NCBI GenBank assembly: GCA_949987705.1 | Contig: OX465286.1 | Coordinates: 1,488,001 to 1,552,000 of the forward strand | DNA from: Thereva unica | Taxonomy: Eukaryota; Arthropoda; Insecta; Diptera; Therevidae | Direction: 5' to 3' | Length of the DNA: 64,000 nucleotides | Position numbers and translations under genes: made by a program | Notes under the pieces: generated by a model | What the model was told of the DNA's origin: nothing | The model's database searches: none | Seen by the model: only the letters and a program-made list of their open reading frames with translations | Shown: piece by piece, positions 1 to 10,017 of the stretch | Layout of the letters: each line of letters opens with the position of its first letter | Numbering within the stretch: position 1 is the stretch's first letter

Positions 1-568
1 CGCGCCTGGTGCGGCCGTGGCTCTGTACTGGTCTAGTTCACAGACGAAATTTTTCTCCCGAACTACCTTTTTTCGTTTGTGAATTCTCTTTTCTTCTTTT
101 CTGAACTCTTTATATTTCTCTTCGCATGTCCGTGTTCTCTTAGACTGTTGCATTGCTCGGTACGCAGCATACTAACGCTCACTTGCCAGCTTGCATTCAT
201 TATCGAACCAGTGGTTTCGATCTCTACGACTTCTGTCTAAGATAGAATCAGCAGTACAAATGACAAATATACTTAAGCCGGGTCCAGCTCTCGTCGACTC
301 CCGGTATCTCATCCCCAGGGCTTAGGGCGAGTTCTATTGCATCGTTAAAATTGCCTTACACATATTAAAAGGCTCAGATGAAGTCTTTCTGATTTCGTAT
401 AACATTTTATAGTTCAAGCTCAGCAATTAAAATCCTCCATCAAATTAACTTCAAATATCTCCACAGATCAACACCAAATTCACACCTATTGAACTTCAAA
501 CAACACAAATGCTACACCAAGACCAATAAATTAACAACAATTATCTCGCGCTATTCACCATTCGAATA
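1..568. other. AT-rich DNA, no gene recognised
   Basis: No reading frame here has a recognisable domain. The segment is mostly unique-looking AT-rich sequence. Near its right part there are loose repeats of an AACACCAAATT-like motif that recurs more regularly at 838-885. Confidence 0.5.
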
Positions 569-576
569 GTGGAATT

Positions 577-804
577 CAGGGCCGGCGCCTGGTTGCGCCC
601 TGTGTAGTAGGCAGTATTGCGCCCCCATCAGCTGTTCATTTTTTTTAGCAGTGAAAGACAATGGACAAAGACACAAACACTCTATGAAGTTCTTTTAATA
701 TATGAGAATGAAGGCACAGGAACACTTTCAATTTTTTTAAGTGCCATGTCCAATTGCGCCCGGTGCAAGTGCACCATTTGCACCTATGAAAGCGCCGCTC
801 TATG
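577..804 (+). mobile_element. hAT-like MITE, family 1, copy 1
   Basis: A 228-bp non-coding element flanked by a perfect 8-bp direct repeat, GTGGAATT, at 569-576 and 805-812. It starts CAGGGCCGGCGCCTGG and ends in a decayed version of GCGCCGCCCCTG, so the ends are imperfect inverted repeats. The interior carries the family signature: TTGCGCCC near both ends, AGCTGTTCATTTTTT, a purine-rich AAAGACAATGG block, and GTGCAAGTGCACC near the right end. An 8-bp duplication and CAG...CTG ends are typical of the hAT superfamily. It has no coding capacity and would need a transposase from elsewhere. Confidence 0.85.
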
Positions 805-837
805 GTGGAATTGACAAATTCTACAATAAAAACACCT

Positions 838-885
838 AATCGACACCAAATTAACACCAAATTAACACCAAATTAACACCAATTA
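838..885. repeat. Short tandem repeat, 11-bp AATTAACACCA unit
   Basis: About four head-to-tail copies of an 11-bp unit close to AATTAACACCA lie just after the first hAT-like element. Single degenerate copies of the same motif occur before the element at about 440-540, so the array probably predates the insertion. Confidence 0.7.
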
Positions 886-1186
886 TCTCAAAATCTCCAT
901 CGATCGACAATCTTGAATGGATAGCGTCTTTGATTCATATAAGTTTCTATATGTAAACTTATCAATTAACCTGTAAGCGGTTGCCATTTCTACTTGAACA
1001 TCTCTCACCCTAACTTGGTCCTGTTTTCAAGTTTTCTTCACACTAATCATACATTATGTGTATATAAAAGTACCACCAAGGTTCCAACACCAACTTAGAT
1101 CACTATCTTGTTAGTAAATGTGGTAATATCATAAAATAAAAATAATTATGAAACTAAAATAAAAAATATTGCTAAGAATATGTGAT

Positions 1187-1290
1187 CAGGACCGGAATTT
1201 TCGGTTTTTTTTTGCGCCCGGTGCACTATGCGATATTGCGCCCCCAAAAGCTGTTCATTTTTGAACGCAATGGAATGGGCAATGGAAAAA

Positions 1291-1388
<98 letters not shown>

Positions 1389-1511
1389 TTGTGTAATTTC
1401 TTGCACCCGTGAGAATACTTTTAATTTTTTTTTTTGCAGTTTTAAATTTTAATTTCTGATATTGCGCCCGGTGCAAGTGCACGAATCGTACTTATGAAAG
1501 CGCCACCCCGG
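1187..1511 (+). mobile_element. hAT-like MITE, family 1, copy 2, expanded by a CA repeat
   Basis: The 8-bp duplication TATGTGAT at 1179-1186 and 1512-1519 brackets this 325-bp copy. The left end is CAGGACCGG and the right end GCGCCACCCCGG. The family motifs GCGCCCGGTGCA and AGCTGTTCATTTTT are present. The copy is longer than its relatives because a (CA)n microsatellite of about 96 bp has grown inside it. Confidence 0.85.
1291..1386. repeat. (CA)n microsatellite
   Basis: An almost pure dinucleotide array with one AAAC interruption, located inside a hAT-like element. It is open in several frames on both strands, and the resulting Thr-His or Cys-Val frames are artefacts of the repeat. Confidence 0.97.
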
Positions 1512-1519
1512 TATGTGAT

Positions 1520-3535
1520 GCATACCAGAAAATTCATAACAAATAATTCAAATTGAATTCAAAAATGAAATAAAAAAACATACCCCCCCCCCCCGCCAAA
1601 AAAAAAGAAAGAAACAAATTCCATTTTAGAGTCGAAAAGAAAATTACCATCTCCCCCTAAAATGATTGTAATCATGTAGTCTTAAGCATCGTTGTCAGTC
1701 ATGGCTACGAAAATGGCCCTTGATGACGACAGCATGATGACGGAAGGATCAGCCTGAACAACAAGATCACAACACACAACACTTATATAGTATTTTTTTT
1801 TGTTGAGCATTTTTTTTTACCAATTTAGAGCTACAGCAGCCCAGAAGCTACTCTCACTCCGGCTATGGTGTGTCTTGTTTTATTTAATTTTATTTTTCTT
1901 AAATGCATTTTGTTGTTATCCATTCTACACGTTGCTGTGCTCTGCCCTCAGTATCGCTCGTCTTATATAGTTTACGTCCGTTTTGCCCCCCTGTTCCCGT
2001 CGTCTAAGGTGATGGTGGTGGCTCCTTTTGGCCATCATCCATCGAGATTTTCATCCATCTCCAGGTGGTTAAGTGACTTCTCAGGAGAAGATCTTTAAAT
2101 TCCACTGTTGTTGTTGTTGAAAATGATGAGACGAAAACGACGACGACGACGGTGTGTGCTGATGATGATGATGATCCCACTAACAACACTGTGCTAACAT
2201 AGCAGCAGAAAACCAGCAACAGCCGTAGAAGGAGCAGCCTTTAAAAAAATATATATAGGTATATATAAAATATAAATTCGAAAAGTGGATACTTAAGGGT
2301 TTCCAAGTGGAACACACAAAAGAAATAATAAGAACAAAAAAAAATATATATATATTTTGAAATCGGTTCTGGGAGATATCACAGGGTATACCAAAAAAAA
2401 AAAAAACAAACGAGAGATGATGATGATGAAGAATAAAAAAAAACCAAAGAACAACTCCAAAAAAGGCAACCAGACATAAAATGGGTGGAAATTTTTTTTT
2501 AAGTATTGAGGGTTTTTCGATGAGGTGCACAATAATAATACAAAAAATAAGAAGATAACATTAACACGACCAACAACAACAAAATTTTATATATGGAAGA
2601 AGAAGAAGCAACCAAAAAAAAACAAGTAGTTTTTAACTACACAAAATCCTGAAGTGATTTTGGAATTTACACTCTTCTCTTCCTCCTATACATATAGTTC
2701 TACATGCGCGCGCACAGGTAGGGAACACAAGGTACCAAGGTACCTACCATTCTCATTCAGCAAAAAAAAAAATACCAAACAGCCTCACAACCAAAAATTA
2801 TCATCTCTTTTGCTCTTTTTTTTTCTTCTCGTTGTTGTTATAAAGATGATTTTTAATGTTCTCTCCTCCTGGTTTATTTTTTTTTCTTTCCTTTTTTTAT
2901 TTTTAATTTAAAAAAAATAAAAAAATAATAATAATCCCTTCTTGCCTCGATCCCGAGATGGACACCACATTCACATCAATTTTTACCCATCTCTCTCGCC
3001 GCGCCGTGGTGGTAATGGCATTCTCCACACAAAATCCCGGCCCCAAACAGATATTGTGTGGTGTGCCCCAAGGGGACGACGACGAGATGAACACAACACA
3101 CCATGACCATGAGGAAATAAGATGCTGACGGTGATGGATTCTTTGTTCCAAAGCATGTTATTATATGATGCGTACACATAATTTTATTTAACTAGGTGAT
3201 AATGGATAGTTGAATACTAATCAATGAGTAGTGGAGACGACGGGGCCCACAAAATCGATGGCGTTTTTTTTTTTTTTTAAATTTTTTGAAAGGAAAGAAC
3301 GAGATCCAATTATATGTGAGATAATTTTTTTTTTTTTTTTTAGTTTTATATTAATTAAAATTAATTGTTTAATAGATTTTGGTTTTTTAAACAATATTGT
3401 AGTAGGGGCCGAGTTGCTAAAAAAAAAAACCTTACAGAGCATATCATGCTTCATCAGGAACATTTTTTTTTTCATACATCGTTGACTCCTTCTTTCATTC
3501 TCGATGGGAAGGTGTTAACAGAAAGCAAATCCAAG
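1520..3535. other. Low-complexity AT-rich DNA, no gene recognised
   Basis: Long poly(A) and poly(T) runs alternate with short trinucleotide repeats (GAT, CGA, GTT). The frames here are rich in Phe, Lys and Ser and match no family I know. The texture resembles insect intron or intergenic DNA. A GC-richer patch at 2985-3110 is open on the minus strand, but I see no domain or splice evidence in it. Confidence 0.5.
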
Positions 3536-3540
3536 GGAGA

Positions 3541-3612
3541 CCTCGGTAGTCTAGGGGTAAGGCGCCTGACTGCTGTCCCAGAGGTTCCGGGTTCGAATCC
3601 CGGCCAGCCCCA
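3541..3612 (+). other. tRNA-derived sequence (SINE head or tRNA pseudogene)
   Basis: This segment has an A-box-like TAGTCTAGGGG at about 3547-3557 and an exact B box GGTTCGAATCC at 3590-3600. The B box sits in a perfect T arm: a CCGGG/CCCGG stem closing a seven-base loop at 3587-3603. The bases that should form the acceptor stem do not pair, and I cannot fold a clean anticodon arm, so it is unlikely to be a working tRNA. It lies about 80 bp before the 5'-truncated LINE at 3690. It may be the RNA polymerase III head of a tRNA-derived SINE. Confidence 0.55.
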
Positions 3613-3689
3613 CGGTCCTTCGACTTTTCCACTTTCTACAGCTACATAACTTCTCTCTTCTTCCCTCTTTACATTCCTTCTGTCATAGC

Positions 3690-4850
3690 AAAAGGTCTAG
3701 AAAAAGGCCATAGTGATCCCTTTACCGAAAAAATCTTCTCCTGCAGATATCTCAGATTTCCGTGCCATTAGCATTCTTCCTTTCCTTGCAAAAGCCTTTG
3801 AGAAAATTCTTTACATCCAAGTCCTGTGCTACCTTGAATCTAATAGCTTTATTTCGAAATATCAACCTGGTTTCCGTAAAAATCATAGCTGTGAAACCGC
3901 AATACTAAAGGTAACCACTGACATTCGTTCTGCGCTTGATAAAGGCGACGTTTCAATATTAGTGCTTGTTGATTTCTCGAAAGCCTTCGACTCGGTGGTG
4001 CATGCGATCCTACTTTCCAAACTAAGTCAGCGCTATCATTTCTCTTCGTCTGCTACACGGCTTTTCTCCTCTTTGCTATCTAATCGTTTTCAATGTGTTC
4101 GTCATAACAATGCTATCTCCTCTTTTCTACAGGTGCCTTCTGGTGTTCCTCAAGGTACAATTCTTGGTCCCCTACTATTTTTATTGTATATCAATGACCT
4201 ACCTTTTACTATCGGCCACTGTTCCTTTCATCTGTATGCTGATGATCTCCAACTGTATACCTCTTGCCGAATTGATTCTTGTATTTCTGACCTGAATAGC
4301 AGTCTCTCTCTCTCTCTCTCTCGAATAAATGAGTGGAGTGCTTTCAACTACCTTAAATTAAACCCTAAAAAATCACAAGTACTTGTGCTTATTCGTCTTT
4401 CTACGCTCCCCGACAGAATGCCACTCATTTGTCTGGGTAACATTCCTCTTCCCATTGTTGATCGGGTCCATAATCTTGGCATTGCTATTAATGCTAAACT
4501 GATCTGCTGTGATCAAGTCTCACTAATGCTCTCCAAGATTTATGGGACATTACGCAAGCTCTGGCTTCATGGCAGTCTCCTATCATCCACTATACGTTCA
4601 AAGCTTGTAAAATCTCTCATTCTTCCGCATTTCCTTTATGGTCCTCTCGTTTACATTGTGTATGATTCGTCCTGCCGTGAAAGACTTAATGTTGCATTCA
4701 ATGATTGCTTACGCTTTATCTTCCACCTGAGAAGGTCAGATCATATATCATCTGTTCGGAATTCACTAATAGGCTGTGACCTCTTTTTTGTTTTATCGAT
4801 ATTATGGCGCTAGCTCTTCTACATAAAGTTTTTTATGCTAAAAGCCCTTC
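3690..4850 (+). pseudogene. Non-LTR retrotransposon (LINE A) reverse transcriptase fragment
   Basis: This is most of a reverse transcriptase of the Jockey/CR1-like non-LTR group, used for target-primed reverse transcription of the element's own RNA. An open frame runs 3713-4813. It contains, in order, an SDFRAISILP block, QPGFRKNHSC, LVDFSKAFDS with the first catalytic Asp, PSGVPQGTILGPLLFLLYIND, and the YADD box. A run of Ser-Leu codons from a (CT)n stretch follows. No start codon or endonuclease domain precedes it, so the copy is 5'-truncated. After about 4813 the frame shifts and the sequence runs directly into a second, unrelated LINE fragment. A diverged copy of the same C-terminal region is at 59085-59265. 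Confidence 0.8.
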
Positions 4851-5307
4851 TTCAGGACTCGTGAAGTGTACAAGTGCCTCAAGGAGCTCGATTCCAATAA
4901 ATCCACTGGCCCCGATAATATTCCCCCTATGGTTCTTAAAAAAATGTGCTTCACCTTTGACTAAACCTCGGCGCAAACTCTTCGCCCTTTCTTACTTCTC
5001 CGGAGTTTTCCCTGAGTCCTGGAAACTGGCACATCTTCAGTCTATACCGAAAAAAGTTGATTCCAGCGACCCCTCTAACTACCGCCCAATAGCAATCACT
5101 TCTATTCTCTCCAAAATCATGGAGACAATAATAAACAGAAAGCTTATGGAATATCTTGAACGCAACCAAATATTGGATGACAAGCAGTACGGCTTTAGAT
5201 CGAAAAGATCTACTGGCGACCTCCTTGTATGCCTAACTGAGCACCTCTACCAAAACAGTCATCGCTTTGGTGAATCCGGTCTGGTTGCTCTCGATATCTC
5301 CAAGGCC
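4851..5307 (+). pseudogene. LINE B reverse transcriptase, 5' part
   Basis: A second non-LTR reverse transcriptase fragment begins with a KSTGPDNIPP-type block in one frame, shifts frame near 4935, then continues through SNYRPIAITSILSK and QYGFRSKRSTGD to VALDISKA, the first half of RT motif A. The frame then stops because the Ty3/gypsy element is inserted at 5308. The protein continues at 10018 with the rest of motif A, so 4851-5307 and 10018-10100 were once contiguous. A frameshift and a downstream stop show that the copy was already decayed, or decayed later. Confidence 0.85.
5303..5307. repeat. 5-bp target-site duplication, left (AGGCC)
   Basis: AGGCC immediately precedes the left LTR and is repeated exactly at 10018-10022 after the right LTR. 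A 5-bp duplication is usual for Ty3/gypsy integrases. Confidence 0.9.
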
Positions 5308-5515
5308 TGAAGTATATGTAGAAATGAAGTATTGTATTAATTGAACAGTTATTAATACTGCAAGTTCCAAAGAACCCCAGCTAGATCGTAAGTTGAACAA
5401 ATGTACAGAGGCAGTTGATAAGCAGCAGTCGTAGCTATCACTCGGGCAGCAAACTGTCATAATAAAATGTAATAATTAAATCCGAGCGTTTTATTTAGAA
5501 GCCACACTTGCTACA
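5308..5515 (+). repeat. 5' LTR (208 bp)
   Basis: It begins TGAAGTATATG and ends CTTGCTACA. Base-by-base reading against 9810-10017 shows no difference. An AATAAA polyadenylation signal lies at 5461-5466, near the end of the repeat. No strong TATA box is obvious. Confidence 0.95.
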
Positions 5516-5529
5516 TGGCGCAGCCGGTA
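5516..5529 (+). promoter_or_regulatory. Primer-binding site, probably tRNA-Ser
   Basis: TGGCGCAGCCGGTA starts at the first base after the LTR. From memory, the complement of an insect tRNA-Ser 3' end is TGGCGCAGTCGGTA, which would differ at one position. This is the usual place for minus-strand priming. Confidence 0.75.
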
Positions 5530-5676
5530 TTGTACATATATACGAGAAAAAAAAAAATATATATATATATTACAATAAGTGAAAAAATAATCAAAAACAA
5601 TAAAGGCGAGTGACCGCGAAAGTGAAAAAAAAAAATAATAATAATTTGAGGAATCAAAATTCCAATGTCGTTGTAA

Positions 5677-8600
5677 ATGGGAATTGTGAAAAAAACAATA
5701 GTCGAACTTAATAATAAAAAACCACGAGGAAGGCCCCCGAAACAAGTGCGGTTTTTAACAAAAGTGATCACAATGGATTATGTGACAAAGGTCGAAAAAT
5801 TAAATTTAGAAGGTTCTAATCTGGCGGAAAATTGGCGAATTTTTTGGCAGAATTATACTATTTTCTGCACAGCGGCAGAGATAGATAAGAAGCCCGAGAA
5901 TGTAAGAATTGCTATTTTTTTGAATGCAATTGGGCCAGAGGCAGTTGAAATTTTCAATTCATTCAACTTAACGGAGGACCAAAAGAGAAAATATGATGAG
6001 GTGACGAGATCGTTTGAGACGTTTTGTAAACCAAAACGGAATGAGGTGTATGAAACGTTCAAATTTTTCAAAAGAAACCAGGAAGACGGCGAACCTTTTG
6101 ATAATTTCCTTATGGAAATTAAAAAATTAGTTCGAAATTGCGGCTTTGGAGACCAGGAAAACCGGATGGTGAGAGATCGCATTGTTTTGGGAACAACAGA
6201 TGTACAGCTACAAAAGCGGCTTCTGGAAGCAGAAAATTTGAGCCTAGAAAAAGCGGTGGAGATGGCGAGAGCAGCTGAGGTGGCAATTTCACAGATGCAA
6301 CAAATTAATAGAGGTCAAACAAGGTCACTTAATACGGTAAAGAATAACAATAATAGAAAAGATGTAGAGAAACATGATAGAGTTTTTAAATGCAAATATT
6401 GTATGCAGGATCATCAAGTGAGGAAATGTCCAGCATGGCAAGCAATTTGTAAAAAATGTGGAGGTAAGAACCACTTTGCTATTGCATGTCAAACTAAATA
6501 TAAATCTAAACACGTAAGGGTAATTGAAAAAGTAGATAGTACGAGAGACAATTTTTTTATCGACGCAATTTTTGAAAATAACTTAATTAAAGATAAATCG
6601 TGGTATGAATTAGTTAAAATAAATGATAAAATAATAAAGTGTAAGTTAGACACGGGCTCGGATGTGAATGTGATACCTCATAAAGTATTTCTCGAGATCT
6701 CAGCCAAAAAACTGAGGCCAAATGAGTCAAGAGTGGAAGCATATGGTGGTTTTATTCTTGACACATTAGGGACAATCATAGTAGAATGCGTAGTGAAAAA
6801 TAAAATACAACAATTGGAATTCGTAATAACGAAAGACGGTAATGTTCCAATACTAGGCTTAGAAACGTGCGAAGAGTTAAAGTTAGTGAAAAGAATCAAT
6901 GAAATCAAAAATGATGGTGATAAGACACATTTTATTGAAGAAAATAGAGATTTATTTGAAGGGTTAGGAAAGTTTTCAGAAAGTTTTAATATAGACTTGA
7001 AAGACAATGTCACACCAGTCGCAAAGCCGTCGCGAAGAATTCCATTAGCCATTAAACAGAAGGTGCAGAAAGAACTTGAAAGGTTAGAGGGAATAGAGAT
7101 AATAGAAAAAGCAGATTCGGCTTCGGACTGGATTTCTAATGTGGTAATAGCAGAAAAAGCTAATAATAGAGGAATTCGAATTTGTATTGACCCGGGGGAG
7201 TTGAATAAAGCTATCAAACCAGTGAATTATCCCATTCCAACTTTAGAGGAACTCACTACAAAGTTAGCAAACAAGTCGATCTTCACTGTCTTGGACCTTA
7301 AAGACGGTTATTACCAGATTGCTTTAAACGAGAAATCTTGTAAACTTTGTACCTTTAGTACGCCTTTTGGTTGCTACAGATTTAAAAGGCTACCCTTTGG
7401 CATCTCCATAGCTCCAGAGGCATTTCAAAAGTTAAATGAAGAAAATTTTAGAGGTATTGCGGGAGTTATTATATATATAGATGACATATTAATTGCAGGT
7501 AGCTCAGAGGCAGAACATGATGAGATTGTAGTTGATAGGGCAAGAAAACTAAATATTAAATTCAACCAAGAGAAAGTCCAATACAAAGTTAAAGAAGTAA
7601 AATTTCTAGGGAATGTGTTCTCGAATGAGGGCATCAAATGTGATCCTGATAGGGTTAAGGCCATCCAAAACATTGCAGCACCTAGGAGTAAAAAAGATTT
7701 ACAAAAAATATTGGGAATGATTAATTATGTTCGAAATTTTGTCCCCCACCTCTCAAATGAGTCCCAACCGTTACGGGAATTGTTAAAAAAGAATGTATTA
7801 TTTAGATGGGAAGAAACACATTCAAACTGTTTAGAGAAACTTAAAAGGGCCATCCAAGAAGCTCAAACACTAAAAATTTTCGACACGGAAAAACAATTTA
7901 TAATTGAAGCAGATGCTTCGAAATATGGGCTAGGAGCCTGCCTAATGCAGGCAGGAAGACCTGTTTATTTTGCTTCAAGAAGCTTGTCTGATACGGAACA
8001 GAGATACTCGCAAGTAGAGAAAGAGCTCTTGGCGATTGTATTTGCGTGTCAGAAGTTTCACCACCTAGTATATGGGAAAAAATTTCAGGTAATTACAGAC
8101 CATAGACCCCTTATCGGCATATTTAATAAAGACATTATTAAGATACCAAATGCGAGACTGCAAAGAATGAGACTCAGATTGATGAAATATGAGTTTGATT
8201 TGAAAAATTCCCCTGGTAAGGACATGCTTATATCCGACTTATTATCGAGGAATGTAAAGGTAGAGAATAGCATCCCGGAAATTAAGGATTTGGATGAATT
8301 TGTTCATACAATAAATGTAGGGGCATCTAGAAAACAACAGTTTCTAGAAGAGACTGATCGGGATAATACGTTGAAGGAATTGAAAAGACTTTTAAATGAA
8401 GGCTGGCCTAACTCAAAGGCAGCGGTAAGGGACGATATAAAAATATTTTTCAAAATGAGACAGGATTTAGTTGTTAACGATGGGTTGGTGTTTTTAAATG
8501 AAAGGATAGTAATTCCTGTAACTATGAGAAAAGAAATGTTAAACCTCCTACACAGTTGTCATTTAGGAATGGAAAAGACTAAGGCCAGGGCAAGGTCATT

Positions 8601-9441
8601 AGTTTATTGGCCAGGTATTAATCAAAATATTGAGGATATGATAGGGAACTGTACAGTCTGTCAGAAGTACAGAAGCGCGAACATTAAAGAACCATATATA
8701 CCACACGAAATACCTGCACTACCCTTTAATAAAATATGCATGGATATATGTGAATTTGAGAAAAGGCAGTATTTAATTGTAGCTGACTACTTTTCAAAAT
8801 ATTTAGAGATCTTGCCATTAAGGAATAAAACAGCGGCTGAAATTATAACCAAATTAAAAGGCTTATTTAGCACACATGGCATACCTAAAAGTATAGTTGC
8901 AGATAATGTGCCTTTTGGGTCATATCTGTTTAAGAAGTTTGGGTTGGAAAATGACATAGAAATAATAACAACTAGTCCGATATACCCCCAGGCAAACGGA
9001 CTAGCAGAAAGGTCCGTTCAAACTGCTAAAAAGCTTATGAGGAAGTGTAAAGATGACGGGAAAGAATTATGGCTAGCGTTATTGGAGTACAGGAATACTC
9101 CCTTTAAAGGTTTTGGCAAATCACCCGCGGAGATTCTAATGGGCCGCAAACAACGAACATTACTTCCAATTACAGACCGTTTACTGAAGACAAGAGACGC
9201 GTTAAGTGTAAAGAAAAGTACTGAACTGAGTAATCACAAGAATAAGAAGTATTACGATAAAAGAGCGCGAAAACGAATCCCATTTCAAAAAGGTCAAAAA
9301 ATTTGGTTGAGAAACGAGAAATTTTGGGAAAAGGGGGAGATTGAGGATACACATAACACACCGCGCTCGTATTGGATTAAACGTAAAGACGGCTCGGTAT
9401 TACGGAGAAATTCATACTATCTACGACCTAGACGTAATTAA
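5677..9441 (+). CDS. Gag-Pol polyprotein of the Ty3/gypsy element
   Basis: A 1254-residue frame encoding the element's structural and replication proteins as one chain with no frameshift. Gag fills about residues 33-230. Two zinc knuckles follow at 239-271 (CX2CX3HX4C and CX2CX4HX4C). An aspartic protease has DTGS at 325-328. RT has a catalytic Asp at 540 and YIDD at 600-603. RNase H has its first Asp near 746. Integrase has an HHCC zinc module (His959, His962, Cys992, Cys995), then Asp1023, Asp1076 and Glu1111. A basic C-terminus ends at 1254. All catalytic residues I looked for are present. The first ATG at 5677 has a weak context and adds 32 residues including a KPRGRPPK AT-hook-like stretch. 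The ATG at 5773, with A at -3, is an alternative start. There is no envelope gene. Confidence 0.95.
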   Translation: MGIVKKTIVELNNKKPRGRPPKQVRFLTKVITMDYVTKVEKLNLEGSNLAENWRIFWQNYTIFCTAAEIDKKPENVRIAIFLNAIGPEAVEIFNSFNLTEDQKRKYDEVTRSFETFCKPKRNEVYETFKFFKRNQEDGEPFDNFLMEIKKLVRNCGFGDQENRMVRDRIVLGTTDVQLQKRLLEAENLSLEKAVEMARAAEVAISQMQQINRGQTRSLNTVKNNNNRKDVEKHDRVFKCKYCMQDHQVRKCPAWQAICKKCGGKNHFAIACQTKYKSKHVRVIEKVDSTRDNFFIDAIFENNLIKDKSWYELVKINDKIIKCKLDTGSDVNVIPHKVFLEISAKKLRPNESRVEAYGGFILDTLGTIIVECVVKNKIQQLEFVITKDGNVPILGLETCEELKLVKRINEIKNDGDKTHFIEENRDLFEGLGKFSESFNIDLKDNVTPVAKPSRRIPLAIKQKVQKELERLEGIEIIEKADSASDWISNVVIAEKANNRGIRICIDPGELNKAIKPVNYPIPTLEELTTKLANKSIFTVLDLKDGYYQIALNEKSCKLCTFSTPFGCYRFKRLPFGISIAPEAFQKLNEENFRGIAGVIIYIDDILIAGSSEAEHDEIVVDRARKLNIKFNQEKVQYKVKEVKFLGNVFSNEGIKCDPDRVKAIQNIAAPRSKKDLQKILGMINYVRNFVPHLSNESQPLRELLKKNVLFRWEETHSNCLEKLKRAIQEAQTLKIFDTEKQFIIEADASKYGLGACLMQAGRPVYFASRSLSDTEQRYSQVEKELLAIVFACQKFHHLVYGKKFQVITDHRPLIGIFNKDIIKIPNARLQRMRLRLMKYEFDLKNSPGKDMLISDLLSRNVKVENSIPEIKDLDEFVHTINVGASRKQQFLEETDRDNTLKELKRLLNEGWPNSKAAVRDDIKIFFKMRQDLVVNDGLVFLNERIVIPVTMRKEMLNLLHSCHLGMEKTKARARSLVYWPGINQNIEDMIGNCTVCQKYRSANIKEPYIPHEIPALPFNKICMDICEFEKRQYLIVADYFSKYLEILPLRNKTAAEIITKLKGLFSTHGIPKSIVADNVPFGSYLFKKFGLENDIEIITTSPIYPQANGLAERSVQTAKKLMRKCKDDGKELWLALLEYRNTPFKGFGKSPAEILMGRKQRTLLPITDRLLKTRDALSVKKSTELSNHKNKKYYDKRARKRIPFQKGQKIWLRNEKFWEKGEIEDTHNTPRSYWIKRKDGSVLRRNSYYLRPRRN

Positions 9442-9475
<34 letters not shown>

Positions 9476-9796
9476 CACGTATCTTTGCAATGTTGGACAT
9501 TCACTCAATGATTGAATTATCAGTTAGACTTTAAAACAAAACGTATACTTGAAAAAAAAAAAAAAAGTTAGATCAGAAGGTTGTTAAATATTAAATTTTT
9601 TTAGTTACTCCGTAGACATAAGCGGTATGAAGTATAAACATAAGTTAAAACAAGTACATAAATAAAATAAAACAATTAAAATAAAACACAAAAAAAATTG
9701 AATTACTTAAGTATGAATTATAGGAATTAAGTAGCACTAAGAAGTTATTCGAATTGTATTGTAATCAGATTAAATAAATAAGTTTGTTGTTAACCT

Positions 9797-9809
9797 TAAA
9801 AGGGGGAGA
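9797..9809 (+). promoter_or_regulatory. Polypurine tract
   Basis: A run of A and G residues including AAAAGGGGGAGA ends at the base before the right LTR. This is the expected primer for plus-strand synthesis of an LTR retrotransposon. Confidence 0.9.
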
Positions 9810-10017
9810 TGAAGTATATGTAGAAATGAAGTATTGTATTAATTGAACAGTTATTAATACTGCAAGTTCCAAAGAACCCCAGCTAGATCGTAAGTTGAAC
9901 AAATGTACAGAGGCAGTTGATAAGCAGCAGTCGTAGCTATCACTCGGGCAGCAAACTGTCATAATAAAATGTAATAATTAAATCCGAGCGTTTTATTTAG
10001 AAGCCACACTTGCTACA
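9810..10017 (+). repeat. 3' LTR (208 bp)
   Basis: It has the same length and, as read, the same sequence as 5308-5515. Its AATAAA signal is at 9963-9968. The AGGCC target duplication follows directly. Confidence 0.95.

Larger units (their letters stand above)
5308..10017 (+). mobile_element. Ty3/gypsy LTR retrotransposon, apparently full-length and young
   Basis: A 4710-bp element bounded by two 208-bp LTRs that I read as identical, with TG...CA ends and a 5-bp AGGCC target duplication. In order it has the left LTR, a primer-binding site touching the LTR, a 161-bp leader, one open gag-pol frame, a 368-bp AT-rich tail with no envelope frame, a polypurine tract and the right LTR. The domain order protease, RT, RNase H, integrase defines Ty3/gypsy. 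The gag type, fused frame and probable tRNA-Ser primer site resemble the Mag or K02A2.6-like lineage, which is my inference. Identical LTRs and an undamaged frame mean recent insertion. It sits inside LINE B. Confidence 0.95.

Noticed and set aside
1146..1482. Several overlapping frames of Thr-His and Cys-Val repeats on both strands
   Set aside because: They are translations of the (CA)n microsatellite and have no other content.
2180..2532. 116-codon minus-strand Phe-rich frame resembling a membrane protein
   Set aside because: Composed of poly(A) and GAT-repeat translations; hydrophobicity comes from poly(T) on the coding strand.
3050..3130. GVPQGDDDE-like translation as a reverse transcriptase motif
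   Set aside because: Single short match in otherwise unrelated sequence, with no neighbouring RT blocks.
3541..3612. Functional tRNA gene
   Set aside because: The acceptor stem does not pair and no clean anticodon arm forms, although the T arm is perfect.
6678..7217. 179-codon antisense frame inside the Ty3 pol gene
   Set aside because: It is the shadow of the sense frame; no independent motif.
9442..9809. Envelope gene downstream of pol, as in errantivirus-type elements
   Set aside because: Only 368 bp of A-rich sequence lies before the right LTR and it holds no long frame.
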